Below are positions 36,931 through 46,658 of a DNA stretch of 64,000 bases, one piece after another. Numbering within the stretch: position 1 is the first letter of the stretch; each line of letters starts with the position of its first letter. Below the pieces are notes generated by a model that searched no databases, was not told the origin of the DNA, and saw only the letters and a program-made list of their open reading frames with translations. The position numbers and the translations under genes were made by a program. This DNA is from Planktothrix agardhii NIES-204 (GTDB lineage: Bacteria > Cyanobacteriota > Cyanobacteriia > Cyanobacteriales > Microcoleaceae). The DNA lies in the NCBI GenBank assembly GCA_003609755.1, contig AP017991.1, forward strand, positions 3,266,001-3,330,000, written 5' to 3'.

Positions 36931-39900
36931 ATGGCAATTTTACATGGAAGTTGGTGCATGACGTCGAAGGGGTGTTTTTTCCTTTGGGCAGAAACCTGGC
37001 GGCGAGTCCCGTCGGAGTCCTTTTATTCAGAAGCAATTTTTCCCTATCCTTTTGCTTTAAATGATACAGAATTATTGACTCAACCCTTATTAAAAAATAT
37101 TGGGTTATCAAATATTCTATCCCAACAAATTATAGCGTTACCAACAGATATTTCTGAATCTGGAGACCTGACTCCGATTTATTCTGCTACAACTAATATT
37201 CCTAAATCCTATCTTTATCCTTGGCAAATTACGGGAATTTCTCTTAATCCTAAACAAGCGTTTCAATTTTTACAATCCCTACCCTTGAATACCGTTATAA
37301 CATCTGATTCCGACCTGGGGGAAGATCTACGTTTTTGGTCACATATTGCTCGTTGGAGTTTGGATTTATTAGCTAGATCTAAATTTTTACCTGGATTAAT
37401 TCAACAATCTGATCAAACTATTATATCTCAATGGCAACCGCTTCTTGATAGTGCTATTGATCAAGCTCGATTATTGCGTTTTGCCCAACAAATGCCAAGG
37501 GTTTGTCAAGTGTATCAGGAGTTAATAGCAGGTGATAGTTTAGCGATTAATTTGCCCCTATCTGCTCAGGATATTATTATTAATTTTTTATCGGTAATGA
37601 TTGATCAACAGGTGAGAAATGTAGCCAAGGAAGTTAATAAAAAAGCGATTGTATCACTTCCAATTTGGCAGAAATGGTTACAAAGTTTAGGAGAACAGGA
37701 AAATACTATTAATGCCGAATTAACAGAAATAGAATCCCTAGAAACCGCTTTAAAAAATTGGACTGCTCCCCTACAATATTCTTTATCTGAACCCAATCTA
37801 TTTGCGACGGCTTTTCATTTACATCCTCCCACAGAATATAATCCTAATTGGCAATTAGAATATTGTCTACAAGCTATTGATCAACCTGAATTTATTGTTA
37901 ATTCTAATATTGTTTGGAATCATCCCGTTGACTCGTTTAATTATCGAGGGAGAACGATTAAACATCCCCAGGAAACCCTGTTAAAAGGCTTAGGATTGGC
38001 TTCAAAATTATATCCGGTAATTGAAACCAGTTTACAGCAAGCACGCCCCCAAAGCTGTAGTTTAAATCCTTTACAAGCTTATCAATTCTTGAAAAGCTAT
38101 GCTTGGCGTTTTACTGATAGTGGTTTAGGGGTAATATTACCTCCCAGTTTAGCAAATCGAGAGGGGTGGGCGAGTCGATTAGGATTAAGTATTAAAGCAG
38201 AAACGCCTAAATTAAAAACCAATGAAAGATTAGGATTAAAAAGTTTATTTAACTTTAAATGGCAATTATCAATTGGTGGTCAAACCATGACTAAAGCGGA
38301 ATTTGATCGCTTAGTTGCTAAGGAAAGTCCGTTAGTAGAAATTAATGGGGAATGGGTGGAGTTACGGGAATCGGATATTAGATCGGCAAAGATATTTTTT
38401 AGTCAAAGAAAAGATGAAATGACTCTTTCTTTAGAAGATGCGTTAAGGTTATCAACGGGAGATACTCAAATGATTGAAAAATTACCCGTTGTTAACTTTG
38501 AAGCGGGAGGAAAATTACAGGAATTATTGAATACTTTAACCAATAATCGTAACTTAGAACCGATTCCAAATCCTAAAGATTTTCAAGGGGAATTACGACC
38601 CTATCAAGCTAGAGGTGCAGGTTGGTTGTCTTTCCTAGAAAAATGGGGTTTAGGAGCTTGTTTAGCTGATGATATGGGCTTGGGAAAAACCATAGAATTT
38701 ATTGCTTTTTTACTGCATTTAAAAGAACAAAATAGTTTAGAAAATCCGGTTTTATTGGTTTGTCCAACATCGGTTTTAGGGAATTGGGAACGGGAGGTTA
38801 AAAAGTTTAGTCCGACCTTAAAAGTTATGGTTCATCATGGCGATAAACGCGCCAAAGGTAAAAATTTTGCTAAAATAATTCAAGATAAAAATTTAGTGAT
38901 TACCAGTTATCCCTTAACCTTCCGAGACGAGAAAGAATTGCAAGGGGTAACTTGGCAAGGATTGGTATTAGATGAAGCTCAAAATATTAAAAATCCCGAT
39001 GCTAAACAATCCAAAACTGTTAGAAATATTAACGCATCTTTCAAAATAGCATTAACAGGAACTCCGGTAGAAAATCGCCTCTCGGAATTGTGGTCAATTA
39101 TGGATTTTTTAAATCCAGGGTATTTAGGACAACGGCTATTTTTTCAACGACGGTTTGCTATTCCCATTGAAAAATATGGGGATACGGACTCTTTAAAGAT
39201 TTTGCGATCGCTTGTTCAACCTTTTATTTTACGTCGGTTAAAAACCGATAAGGATATTATTCAAGATTTACCCGAAAAACAGGAAAATATAGTATTTTGT
39301 CTATTAACAACTGAACAAGCAACCCTATATCAAAAGATTGTCGATGACTCCTTAGCAAAAATTGATGATGCGGAAGGAATTCAACGTCGAGGGATGATTT
39401 TAGCTCTATTAGTAAAACTTAAACAACTCTGCAACCATCCAGTTTTAATCGAAGCTAAAGTTAAAAATAGTAAAAAATCAGATATAATTAAGACCCAATA
39501 TTCGGGAAAATTACAACGTTTGACGGAAATGTTAGATGAGGTTTTAGCCGAAGGAGATCGGGCTTTAATTTTTACTCAATTTGCTGAATGGGGAAAAGTA
39601 TTACAACCCTATTTAGAAGATTATTTCAACCGAGAAATATTATTTTTATATGGAAGTACCTCAAAAAATAAACGGGAAGAAATGATTGATCGGTTTCAAA
39701 ATGATCCCCAAGCTCCACCGATTATGATATTATCGTTAAAAGCTGGAGGAGTAGGTTTAAATTTAACCCGGGCGAATCATGTTTTCCACTTTGACCGATG
39801 GTGGAATCCAGCAGTGGAAAATCAAGCGACAGATCGAGTTTTTAGAATTGGTCAAACCCGAAATGTACAAGTACATAAGTTTGTTTGTACAGGAACTTTA

Positions 39901-40047
39901 GAAGAAAAAATCCATGATTTAATTGAAAGTAAAAAAGCGTTAGCGGAACAGGTTGTCAGTGCGGGAGAAGATTGGTTAACAGCTTTAGATACCGATCAAC
40001 TCAGAAATCTATTAATATTAGATCGGGACTCAATTATTGACGAATAA
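36931..40047 (+). CDS. SNF2-family DEAD/DEAH-box helicase
   Basis: The protein has 1038 residues. The first 500 form the bacterial SNF2-associated region (MAILHGSW start, WQLSIGGQTMTKAEFDRL). The ATPase follows: ACLADDMGLGKTIEFIAFL (motif I), LVLDEAQNIKN (II), IALTGTPVENRLSELWSIMDFL (III), and the helicase C part ALIFTQFAEWGKVL, VGLNLTRANHVFHFDRWWNPAVENQATDRVFRIGQ (V-VI; quoted here by its key words). It translocates on DNA with a probable role in repair or transcription. The SWIM-domain gene begins 113 bases downstream in the same direction, a pairing conserved in many bacteria. Confidence 0.95.
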   Translation: MAILHGSWCMTSKGCFFLWAETWRRVPSESFYSEAIFPYPFALNDTELLTQPLLKNIGLSNILSQQIIALPTDISESGDLTPIYSATTNIPKSYLYPWQITGISLNPKQAFQFLQSLPLNTVITSDSDLGEDLRFWSHIARWSLDLLARSKFLPGLIQQSDQTIISQWQPLLDSAIDQARLLRFAQQMPRVCQVYQELIAGDSLAINLPLSAQDIIINFLSVMIDQQVRNVAKEVNKKAIVSLPIWQKWLQSLGEQENTINAELTEIESLETALKNWTAPLQYSLSEPNLFATAFHLHPPTEYNPNWQLEYCLQAIDQPEFIVNSNIVWNHPVDSFNYRGRTIKHPQETLLKGLGLASKLYPVIETSLQQARPQSCSLNPLQAYQFLKSYAWRFTDSGLGVILPPSLANREGWASRLGLSIKAETPKLKTNERLGLKSLFNFKWQLSIGGQTMTKAEFDRLVAKESPLVEINGEWVELRESDIRSAKIFFSQRKDEMTLSLEDALRLSTGDTQMIEKLPVVNFEAGGKLQELLNTLTNNRNLEPIPNPKDFQGELRPYQARGAGWLSFLEKWGLGACLADDMGLGKTIEFIAFLLHLKEQNSLENPVLLVCPTSVLGNWEREVKKFSPTLKVMVHHGDKRAKGKNFAKIIQDKNLVITSYPLTFRDEKELQGVTWQGLVLDEAQNIKNPDAKQSKTVRNINASFKIALTGTPVENRLSELWSIMDFLNPGYLGQRLFFQRRFAIPIEKYGDTDSLKILRSLVQPFILRRLKTDKDIIQDLPEKQENIVFCLLTTEQATLYQKIVDDSLAKIDDAEGIQRRGMILALLVKLKQLCNHPVLIEAKVKNSKKSDIIKTQYSGKLQRLTEMLDEVLAEGDRALIFTQFAEWGKVLQPYLEDYFNREILFLYGSTSKNKREEMIDRFQNDPQAPPIMILSLKAGGVGLNLTRANHVFHFDRWWNPAVENQATDRVFRIGQTRNVQVHKFVCTGTLEEKIHDLIESKKALAEQVVSAGEDWLTALDTDQLRNLLILDRDSIIDE

Positions 40048-40067
40048 ATTCCGTTGTAGCACCGTTG

Positions 40068-40146
40068 TTGCGCTGAAGCGCATCTTATCTTATAACAATT
40101 ATTTGCGCTAAAGCGCAACAACTATCTGCGCTAAAGCGCAACAACT
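40068..40146. repeat. Tandem GCGCTAAAGCGC palindromes
   Basis: Three copies of TTGCGCT(A/G)AAGCGCA, two followed by ACAACTA, lie in the spacer between the SNF2 and SWIM genes just before the SWIM ribosome site. Each copy is a small hairpin. This is a REP-like cluster and may tune expression within the operon. Confidence 0.8.
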
Positions 40147-40160
40147 AGAAGGAGGACAAA

Positions 40161-40985
40161 ATGAGTCAGGAATGGTGGTCACAACAATGGTTAGATTTAT
40201 TGGACAAATATCGGTTCAAAAAACGCTTGGAACGAGCCAGAAATTACGCTAGAGAAGGTAATGTTTTAAAGATTGAATTTAAAGATCAAAAAGTTTTAGC
40301 ACAGGTTCAGGGGACTCAAATCGAACCTTATACCGTTTCCTTGTGGTTGGATATATTTAGTGATGAAGAATGGAATTATATTATTACAACTCTATCACAA
40401 CGGGCAATTTTTAGTGCTAAATTATTAGCGGGAGAAATGCCACAGGATATTGAGGATGTATTTGCCGCCAATGGGTTAAGATTATTTCCTTTTTCCCTAG
40501 AGAATGTTCATTCTGAATGTAGTTGTCCAGATCAAGCTAATCCCTGTAAACATATTGCCGCAGTTTATTATATGTTAGGCGATCGCTTTAGTGAAGATCC
40601 TTTTGTTTTGTTTCAACTTAGGGGAAAAAGTGCCGAACAAATTATTAATTCTTTACGACAGTTGCGAGGTCAAAGTCAAGATGAAATTAACGTTGCTACC
40701 TCGGAAGAAATCACTATAAAATCTAATCCTAATTCCTTGAAATTAGATCAATTTTGGAATTACTCTCAACAGCTAGATTCCGCTTTAGTTGTGATTACAC
40801 CTCCTCCGAGTAGTGAAACGGTACTTGATATTTTAGGGGCAATAAATTTAGCTACAATAGGAATTAAATCTACAAATCGTTCTACGTTATCTGACATAGA
40901 TATTGTGATGCAATATTTAGAAACAGTTTACAAAAATGTCAGCCAGCAAGCGGTTTTAGTAGCACTTAATCGGGAAAAAAATTAA
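40161..40985 (+). CDS. SWIM zinc-finger family protein
   Basis: The protein has 274 residues. The SWIM motif CxCx(n)CxH is visible as SECSCPDQANPCKHIAAVYYML (about residues 115-136). It starts with a short conserved WWSQQWLDLLDKYRFKKRLERARNYAREG and has no other domain I can name. SWIM proteins bind DNA or protein partners and often accompany SNF2 helicases. The start has an excellent ribosome site (GAAGGAGGACAAA-ATG). Confidence 0.92.
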   Translation: MSQEWWSQQWLDLLDKYRFKKRLERARNYAREGNVLKIEFKDQKVLAQVQGTQIEPYTVSLWLDIFSDEEWNYIITTLSQRAIFSAKLLAGEMPQDIEDVFAANGLRLFPFSLENVHSECSCPDQANPCKHIAAVYYMLGDRFSEDPFVLFQLRGKSAEQIINSLRQLRGQSQDEINVATSEEITIKSNPNSLKLDQFWNYSQQLDSALVVITPPPSSETVLDILGAINLATIGIKSTNRSTLSDIDIVMQYLETVYKNVSQQAVLVALNREKN

Positions 40986-41125
40986 TTAATTAATCAACAA
41001 AATAGGGTAATTTAGTATCTGGTCTGTTAAAAAGAAGATCAATTAGGTGATCATATTCATCAAGATTGTCAACCTCTAATGTAAAAATGAGAAGTGTAGC
41101 CTTGCGTTAGGGATGGTTTAGAATC

Positions 41126-42442
41126 GTGGTTTTTAAAATTGGTTTATTAGGACTGGGAACAGTTGGAACCGGAGTGGTTGAAATTCTGTCCAACCCGGAG
41201 GGTCGTCATCCCTTGTTATCGGAATTAAGTTTGCATCGGGTGGGGGTGCGATCGCTTTCTAAACCCCGGAGTGTCAATATACCAGAAGATATACTGACAA
41301 CGGATTTAGAAACAATTGTGATTGATCCAGCCATTGATATTGTGGTGGAATTAATCGGGGGTTTGGAACCAGCGCGATCGCTAATTCTCCAAGCGATTGA
41401 AAATGGCAAGCATATTGTCACCGCCAATAAAGCCGTGATTTCCCGTTATGGGAGTGAAATTTTTGATGCGGCGAATAAAAAAGGGGTTTATGTGATGTTA
41501 GAAGCCGCCGTTGGGGGTGGGATTCCGGTGATTCAACCGTTAAAACAATCCTTGGGTGCGAATCGAATTCAAACAGTCACCGGAATTATTAATGGCACAA
41601 CTAACTATATTTTGACCCGGATGAAAAATGAAGGGGCAGATTTCTCCGAAGTCTTAGCGGATGCTCAACGGTTAGGATATGCAGAAGCTGACCCCACCGC
41701 CGATATTGATGGCTTAGATGCGGGGGATAAAATTGCGATTCTGGCATCCCTAGCTTTTGGAGGCAGAATTAAGTTAGAACAGGTTTACTGTGAAGGAATT
41801 AGAAAGGTAACGGCGACGGATATCACCTATGCGGAAAAATTGGGATTTGTGATTAAGTTATTAGCGATCGCATCCCGCAGTCCCCAGGCGACTCCCGATC
41901 AGGATTTATTATCGGTTCGAGTTCATCCGACTTTAGTGACCTTATCCCATCCTTTAGCCAGTATTAATGATGTTTATAATGCCATTTTAGTTGAAGGGGA
42001 ACCGATTGGACAGGTGATGTTTTTTGGCAGAGGAGCCGGATCGGGGCCTACGGCGAGTGCGGTAGTTTCTGATATTTTAAATATTGTTGCTGTTTTACAA
42101 ATGCAAGAAGCAGAAGTTGTTAATCCGATTATTCCCCATGAAATGATGAATTGTACCCATCAACATTACTGTAAAATTGCGCCGATGGAGGATTTAGTCA
42201 CCCGTTTTTATACTCGGTTTCTAACCAAGGATTCTCCTGGGGTAATTGGAAAATTAGGAACTTGTTTTGGTCAGCATCATGTCAGTATAGAATCAATTGT
42301 ACAAACGGGATTTCATGAAAATTTAGCAGAAATTGTTGTAGTTACCCATGATGTTTTGGAGGGTAATTTTAATCAAGCTTTAAGTGAAATTAAAGGTTTT
42401 GATGAAATTGACAGTATTCCTAGTATTTTAAGGGTACTGTAA
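41126..42442 (+). CDS. hom: Homoserine dehydrogenase
   Basis: The enzyme reduces aspartate semialdehyde to homoserine, the branch point to threonine and methionine. At 438 residues it has the NAD(P) motif GLLGLGTVGTGVVEIL at the N-terminus, NKAVISRYG, and the catalytic TGIINGTTNYILTRM and GYAEADPTADIDGLDAGDKI. A C-terminal ACT domain (TKDSPGVIGKLGTCFGQH) indicates feedback control by threonine. The start codon is GTG at 41126. It appears monocistronic. Confidence 0.96.
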   Translation: MVFKIGLLGLGTVGTGVVEILSNPEGRHPLLSELSLHRVGVRSLSKPRSVNIPEDILTTDLETIVIDPAIDIVVELIGGLEPARSLILQAIENGKHIVTANKAVISRYGSEIFDAANKKGVYVMLEAAVGGGIPVIQPLKQSLGANRIQTVTGIINGTTNYILTRMKNEGADFSEVLADAQRLGYAEADPTADIDGLDAGDKIAILASLAFGGRIKLEQVYCEGIRKVTATDITYAEKLGFVIKLLAIASRSPQATPDQDLLSVRVHPTLVTLSHPLASINDVYNAILVEGEPIGQVMFFGRGAGSGPTASAVVSDILNIVAVLQMQEAEVVNPIIPHEMMNCTHQHYCKIAPMEDLVTRFYTRFLTKDSPGVIGKLGTCFGQHHVSIESIVQTGFHENLAEIVVVTHDVLEGNFNQALSEIKGFDEIDSIPSILRVL

Positions 42443-42443
42443 A

Positions 42444-42605
42444 TCAGTTATCAGTAAACAGCTATCAGTTATCAGTGCAGAAGTTATCAGTTATCACCGT
42501 AAAATTTATCGGTTGTCAGTTAACAGTAAAGAGATGACTGATGACTGATGACTGTTAACTGATGACTGATGACTGATGACTGATGACTGATGACTGTTAA
42601 CTGAT
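42444..42605. repeat. Short tandem repeats (ATCAGTT / GATGACT heptamers)
   Basis: The spacer after hom starts with CAGTTATCAGTAAACAGC-type units and ends with about ten GATGACT or GTTAACT units in the complementary sense, like the array after petH. There is no gene in it. Confidence 0.88.
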
Positions 42606-42673
42606 TAGGAGTGTAGATCCGTAGGTTATGATAAATATATTCATATTTCTTAATTTTTGTTTACAAAATCCTG

Positions 42674-44035
42674 ATGACTGCAACAAGCATCGCCAAAACC
42701 AAGCAATTCTTTAAGAAAACCATATTTTTTGACAACGAGCCAACCCCAGAACTGATAGCCATTTTACTGGTGTACTTTGTCCAGGGAATTTTAGGACTGG
42801 CCCGTTTAGGGGTGAGTTTTTTCCTCAAGGATGAACTGGGAATGAGTCCGGCGGAAGTGTCAATATTACTGGGAATTGTGGCGATTCCCTGGATTATTAA
42901 ACCCCTATTTGGCTTTATTTCCGACGGTCTGCCGATTTTCGGTTATCGCCGTCGTCCCTATTTAATCCTATCAGGAATATTGGGGGCCTTATCCTGGGTG
43001 GCTATGGCCACAATTGTTCATACTCCTTTAGCCGCTACGGGGGCGATTGCCTTGAGTTCCCTTTCCGTGGCCATTGGCGATGTAATTGTCGATTCCTTAG
43101 TTGTTGAAAGAGCCCGTCACGAATCAATTAATAATATTGGTTCGCTGCAATCCGCTTCCTGGGGAGCGTCGGCTATTGGCGGATTAATTACCGCCTATTT
43201 AGGGGGGTTTTTATTAGAGCAATTTCCCCCGCAAACCATATTTTTAATTACAGCAACTTTTCCCTTAATTACTTCCATGGTGGCGGGATTAATTGCAGAA
43301 GAATTTCAGGGTCAACCCTCCAATTGGCAAACGGTTAAATCTCAAATTAAAAATCTGCGTCAAGCCATCACCCAAAAATCAATTTGGTTGCCTACAGCCT
43401 TTATTTTTCTTTGGCAAGCCACACCCACGGCTGATTCTGCATTTTTCTTTTTTACCACTAATGAATTAGGATTTCAACCCGAATTTTTAGGGCGAGTTCG
43501 TTTAGTTACAAGTATTGCCTCCTTACTCGGAATTTGGCTATTTCAAAGATTTTTTAAGTCCGTTCCTTTTCGGACAATCTTTTTTTGGTCAACAATTATT
43601 TCCACCTTATTAGGGATGACCATGTTACTATTAGTCACCCACACCAACCGAACCTTAGGAATTGATGATCATTGGTTTAGTTTGGGGGATAGTTTAATCC
43701 TAACCGTGATGGGACAAATTGCCTATATGCCTGTTTTGATATTAGCTGCTCGCCTCTGTCCTCCCGGGGTAGAAGCCACATTATTTGCCCTATTAATGTC
43801 GGTTTCTAATTTAGCAGGTTTAATTTCTTATCAATTAGGTGGTATCCTTACCTATTATTTAGGAATTACGGAAACCAATTTTGACCAATTATGGTTACTG
43901 GTAATGATTACTAACCTAAGTACCCTATTACCTATTCCCCTAATTCATTGGTTGCCCAATAGTAATGCAGAAATCGAACCTCCAATGGTCAGTATTCAAC
44001 CCTCAGAACTTGATCAATTAACCGTAAATCCTTAA
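42674..44035 (+). CDS. BT1-family folate/biopterin transporter (MFS)
   Basis: This polytopic membrane protein of 453 residues has about 12 predicted helices. It matches the folate-biopterin transporter family: YFVQGILGLARLGVSFFLKDELGMSPAEVS near the N-terminus, WIIKPLFGFISDGLPIFGYRRRPYL, and SVAIGDVIVDSLVVERAR. The Synechocystis and plant relatives move folates or pterins. The carotenoid oxygenase gene begins only 10 bases downstream, so the two are very likely co-transcribed. Whether this transporter carries folates or something else is open. Confidence 0.9.
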   Translation: MTATSIAKTKQFFKKTIFFDNEPTPELIAILLVYFVQGILGLARLGVSFFLKDELGMSPAEVSILLGIVAIPWIIKPLFGFISDGLPIFGYRRRPYLILSGILGALSWVAMATIVHTPLAATGAIALSSLSVAIGDVIVDSLVVERARHESINNIGSLQSASWGASAIGGLITAYLGGFLLEQFPPQTIFLITATFPLITSMVAGLIAEEFQGQPSNWQTVKSQIKNLRQAITQKSIWLPTAFIFLWQATPTADSAFFFFTTNELGFQPEFLGRVRLVTSIASLLGIWLFQRFFKSVPFRTIFFWSTIISTLLGMTMLLLVTHTNRTLGIDDHWFSLGDSLILTVMGQIAYMPVLILAARLCPPGVEATLFALLMSVSNLAGLISYQLGGILTYYLGITETNFDQLWLLVMITNLSTLLPIPLIHWLPNSNAEIEPPMVSIQPSELDQLTVNP

Positions 44036-44045
44036 TTAAGAGACA

Positions 44046-45524
44046 ATGAAAAATATAATTTCTCAGCCAGAAAATTCCACAAAAACCTTATCCTATAGTA
44101 CCCAAGATTGGGCAAAAGGATATCTTTCTCAACCCCATGAATACGACTATTGGATTGAAGATATTGAAGGAGAAATTCCGACTGAACTAGAAGGAACCCT
44201 CTATCGAAATGGCCCAGGCTTATTAGATATAAATGGACAAAATTTTCGTCATCCCTTTGATGGCGATGGCATGATTTCTGCGATTCGCTTTACCAAAGGT
44301 ACGGCCCACTATTGTAATAAATTTGTCAAAACTCAAGGTTATTTAGAAGAACAAAAAGCCGGAAAAATTCTCTATCGTGGTGTATTTGGAACCCAAAAAG
44401 CTGGGGGATGGTTAGCAAATTTTATGGATTTAAAAATCAAAAATATTGCTAATACAAGTGTTATTTATTGGGCGGGAAAACTATTAGCATTATGGGAAGC
44501 TGCCCAACCCTATCATCTGGATGCAAATACCTTAGAAACCATTGGAATTGATAATTTAGAGGGAATTTTAGAACCCGGAGATGCCTTTTCAGCCCATCCT
44601 CGAATTGATCCTAATTGTGAATGGAATGGCGGTGAACCCTGTTTAGTCAATTTTTCGATTAAACCGATGTTATCAACCACCATTACAATTTATGAAATCT
44701 CTACTCAAGGAAAGTTACTCAGAAAACAGGTTCATTCTGTACCTGGATTTGCTTTTATTCACGATTTTGCTATTACTCCTAATTATTGTATTTTCTTCCA
44801 AAATCCAGTCCAGTTTAATCCCATTCCCTATTTATTGGGATTATCGGGTGCGGGAGAATGTATTAACTTTCAAACCAAAAAACCGACTAAAATTATTGTA
44901 ATTCCCAGGGGTAAAAATGGCAAAATTCAATATTTTGAAATGCCCTTGGGATTTGTGTTTCATCATGCCAATGCTTATGAACAAGATGATACTATTTTTG
45001 TGGATTCTATTTGTTATAAATCCCTATCCCAAATTAGCCCAAATCAAGATTATCGAGAAACGGATTTTAGTCTATTAGATCCGGGACAATTATGGCGTTT
45101 TTCTTTAAATTTAACTACAAAAAAAGTAGAACGTCAACTGATTGAATCTCGCTGTTGTGAATTTCCGACTTTACATCCGAATTATGTCGGTAGACCCTAT
45201 CGTTATTTATATTTAGCAGCCGCCCACGATGCCGAAATAAATGCCCCCTTACAGGCGATTTTGAAAGTAGATTTAAACACCAATCAGCGTCAATTATGGA
45301 GTGCAGCACCCGCAGGATTTGTCAGTGAACCTATATTTGTACCGCGTAAAAATGCGATCGCCGAAGATGATGGATGGGTGTTAACAGTAGTGTATGATTC
45401 CCAAAATCATCGTTCCGAGATTGTGATTTTGGATAGTCGTGATTTGAGCAAAGGTGCGATCGCTCGATTACACTTAAAACATCATATTCCCTACGGTTTG
45501 CATGGAAACTTTGTGAGCTTTTAA
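44046..45524 (+). CDS. Carotenoid oxygenase family protein, second paralogue
   Basis: This protein of 492 residues has PTELEGTLYRNGPGLLDI and HPFDGDGMISAIRF at the N-terminus, and the four iron-ligand histidines in FSAHPRID, FIHDFAI, FHHANAYE and GLHGNF. It shares the family fold with the 8485 gene but is clearly diverged from it and longer in loops (for example WNGGEPCLVNFS). It is probably an apocarotenoid or lignostilbene-type dioxygenase. It forms an operon with the BT1 transporter upstream. Substrate unknown. Confidence 0.93.
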   Translation: MKNIISQPENSTKTLSYSTQDWAKGYLSQPHEYDYWIEDIEGEIPTELEGTLYRNGPGLLDINGQNFRHPFDGDGMISAIRFTKGTAHYCNKFVKTQGYLEEQKAGKILYRGVFGTQKAGGWLANFMDLKIKNIANTSVIYWAGKLLALWEAAQPYHLDANTLETIGIDNLEGILEPGDAFSAHPRIDPNCEWNGGEPCLVNFSIKPMLSTTITIYEISTQGKLLRKQVHSVPGFAFIHDFAITPNYCIFFQNPVQFNPIPYLLGLSGAGECINFQTKKPTKIIVIPRGKNGKIQYFEMPLGFVFHHANAYEQDDTIFVDSICYKSLSQISPNQDYRETDFSLLDPGQLWRFSLNLTTKKVERQLIESRCCEFPTLHPNYVGRPYRYLYLAAAHDAEINAPLQAILKVDLNTNQRQLWSAAPAGFVSEPIFVPRKNAIAEDDGWVLTVVYDSQNHRSEIVILDSRDLSKGAIARLHLKHHIPYGLHGNFVSF

Positions 45525-45625
45525 TATTCAGCCTCCGACGATCCTAAAAACAACAATATAGGAGATCCCTAAATATGTTAGGCTAATAATAACAGAATTA
45601 GCAGACCATTAAGCGAGGCAGTCCG

Positions 45626-46654
45626 ATGAAGTTTAGCATCGTGATTACAACCTATAACCGCATTGCTTTACTGAAACGGGCAATTGATTCCGCATTGAAA
45701 CAAACAATTCCTTGTGAAGTTGTTGTTGCTGATGATGCTTCCTCTGATCAAACAGAAGACTATGTTCGTAGTTTATCTTCCTCCTTAATTCAACAGGGAG
45801 ATCACCGTTTAGTTTATCATCGTAACCCCAGTAATCTCGGTCATTCTGCCACAATGAATGCTGGAGTTAGAGCCGCTTCTGGAGACTGGATTAAACCAGT
45901 AGATGATGATGATTATTTGGCTGTTAATTGCATTGAAGAAATGAGCAAAGCAATTAAAACTTATCAAAACAAAGTCAATCAAAATTCATCCTCCCAGGCG
46001 GTAATTTGTTCGGTGTCAGCAAGTCAAGTAGACCCGAATGGTAAAGAATTAGGTCGGACTCGTTTAACCGGCCCTGGCAAAGTTTATTATATTCCCCAGG
46101 AAGATATTCACTATGGAATGTTATTGGAACAAGTGCCATTTGGAACCCCGATTCAAGTTGCCTATTCCAAAGAAGCATTTATCAAATCCGGCGGCTGGGA
46201 TTCGAGTTTAGATACTAATTGTGATGATATTGATTCTTGGATTAAAATTTCTCAATTTGGAGATGCAATTTTTATTAATCAGTGTTTAGCCTATCGTACA
46301 ATTTGGCCAGGAGCTTTTAATCAAAAAATATCCCTAAAAAAGCGATTAGATACTAATATTTTAATTAAGGAAAAAATCTATAAATTGGTTAATCAAAAAT
46401 ATCAGATCCAACTCCCTAGACTTGAACATATTAGGGATTATCTGAAACTGCATTGGAGTCTGGTGGCATTAAAAAGAGCTAAAGTTAAAAACGCTATTTG
46501 TTTTTCCTCAAAATCTTTGTTTTCTGCTCAAGGCTGGAAATTATTAATATCCTCTCTTTTAAATAGAAGACAACAATGGTCAAAATTAAAACAAATGTTA
46601 AAAATAGATAAAACTTCAGAACTTTTCGTCAAAAAAATAATTTTAATTGAATAA
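45626..46654 (+). CDS. Family 2 glycosyltransferase
   Basis: The protein has 342 residues. The GT-A nucleotide-sugar domain occupies the first 220: FSIVITTYNRIALLKRAIDSAL, VVVADDASSDQT, NLGHSATMNAGVRAASGDWIKPVDDDD (metal-binding DxD), and later NCDDIDSWIKISQFGD. The C-terminal 100 residues are basic. It could act in exopolysaccharide or glycan synthesis. The next gene (ABC-2 permease) starts four bases after its stop, suggesting coupled export. Confidence 0.9.
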   Translation: MKFSIVITTYNRIALLKRAIDSALKQTIPCEVVVADDASSDQTEDYVRSLSSSLIQQGDHRLVYHRNPSNLGHSATMNAGVRAASGDWIKPVDDDDYLAVNCIEEMSKAIKTYQNKVNQNSSSQAVICSVSASQVDPNGKELGRTRLTGPGKVYYIPQEDIHYGMLLEQVPFGTPIQVAYSKEAFIKSGGWDSSLDTNCDDIDSWIKISQFGDAIFINQCLAYRTIWPGAFNQKISLKKRLDTNILIKEKIYKLVNQKYQIQLPRLEHIRDYLKLHWSLVALKRAKVKNAICFSSKSLFSAQGWKLLISSLLNRRQQWSKLKQMLKIDKTSELFVKKIILIE

Positions 46655-46658
46655 TATT

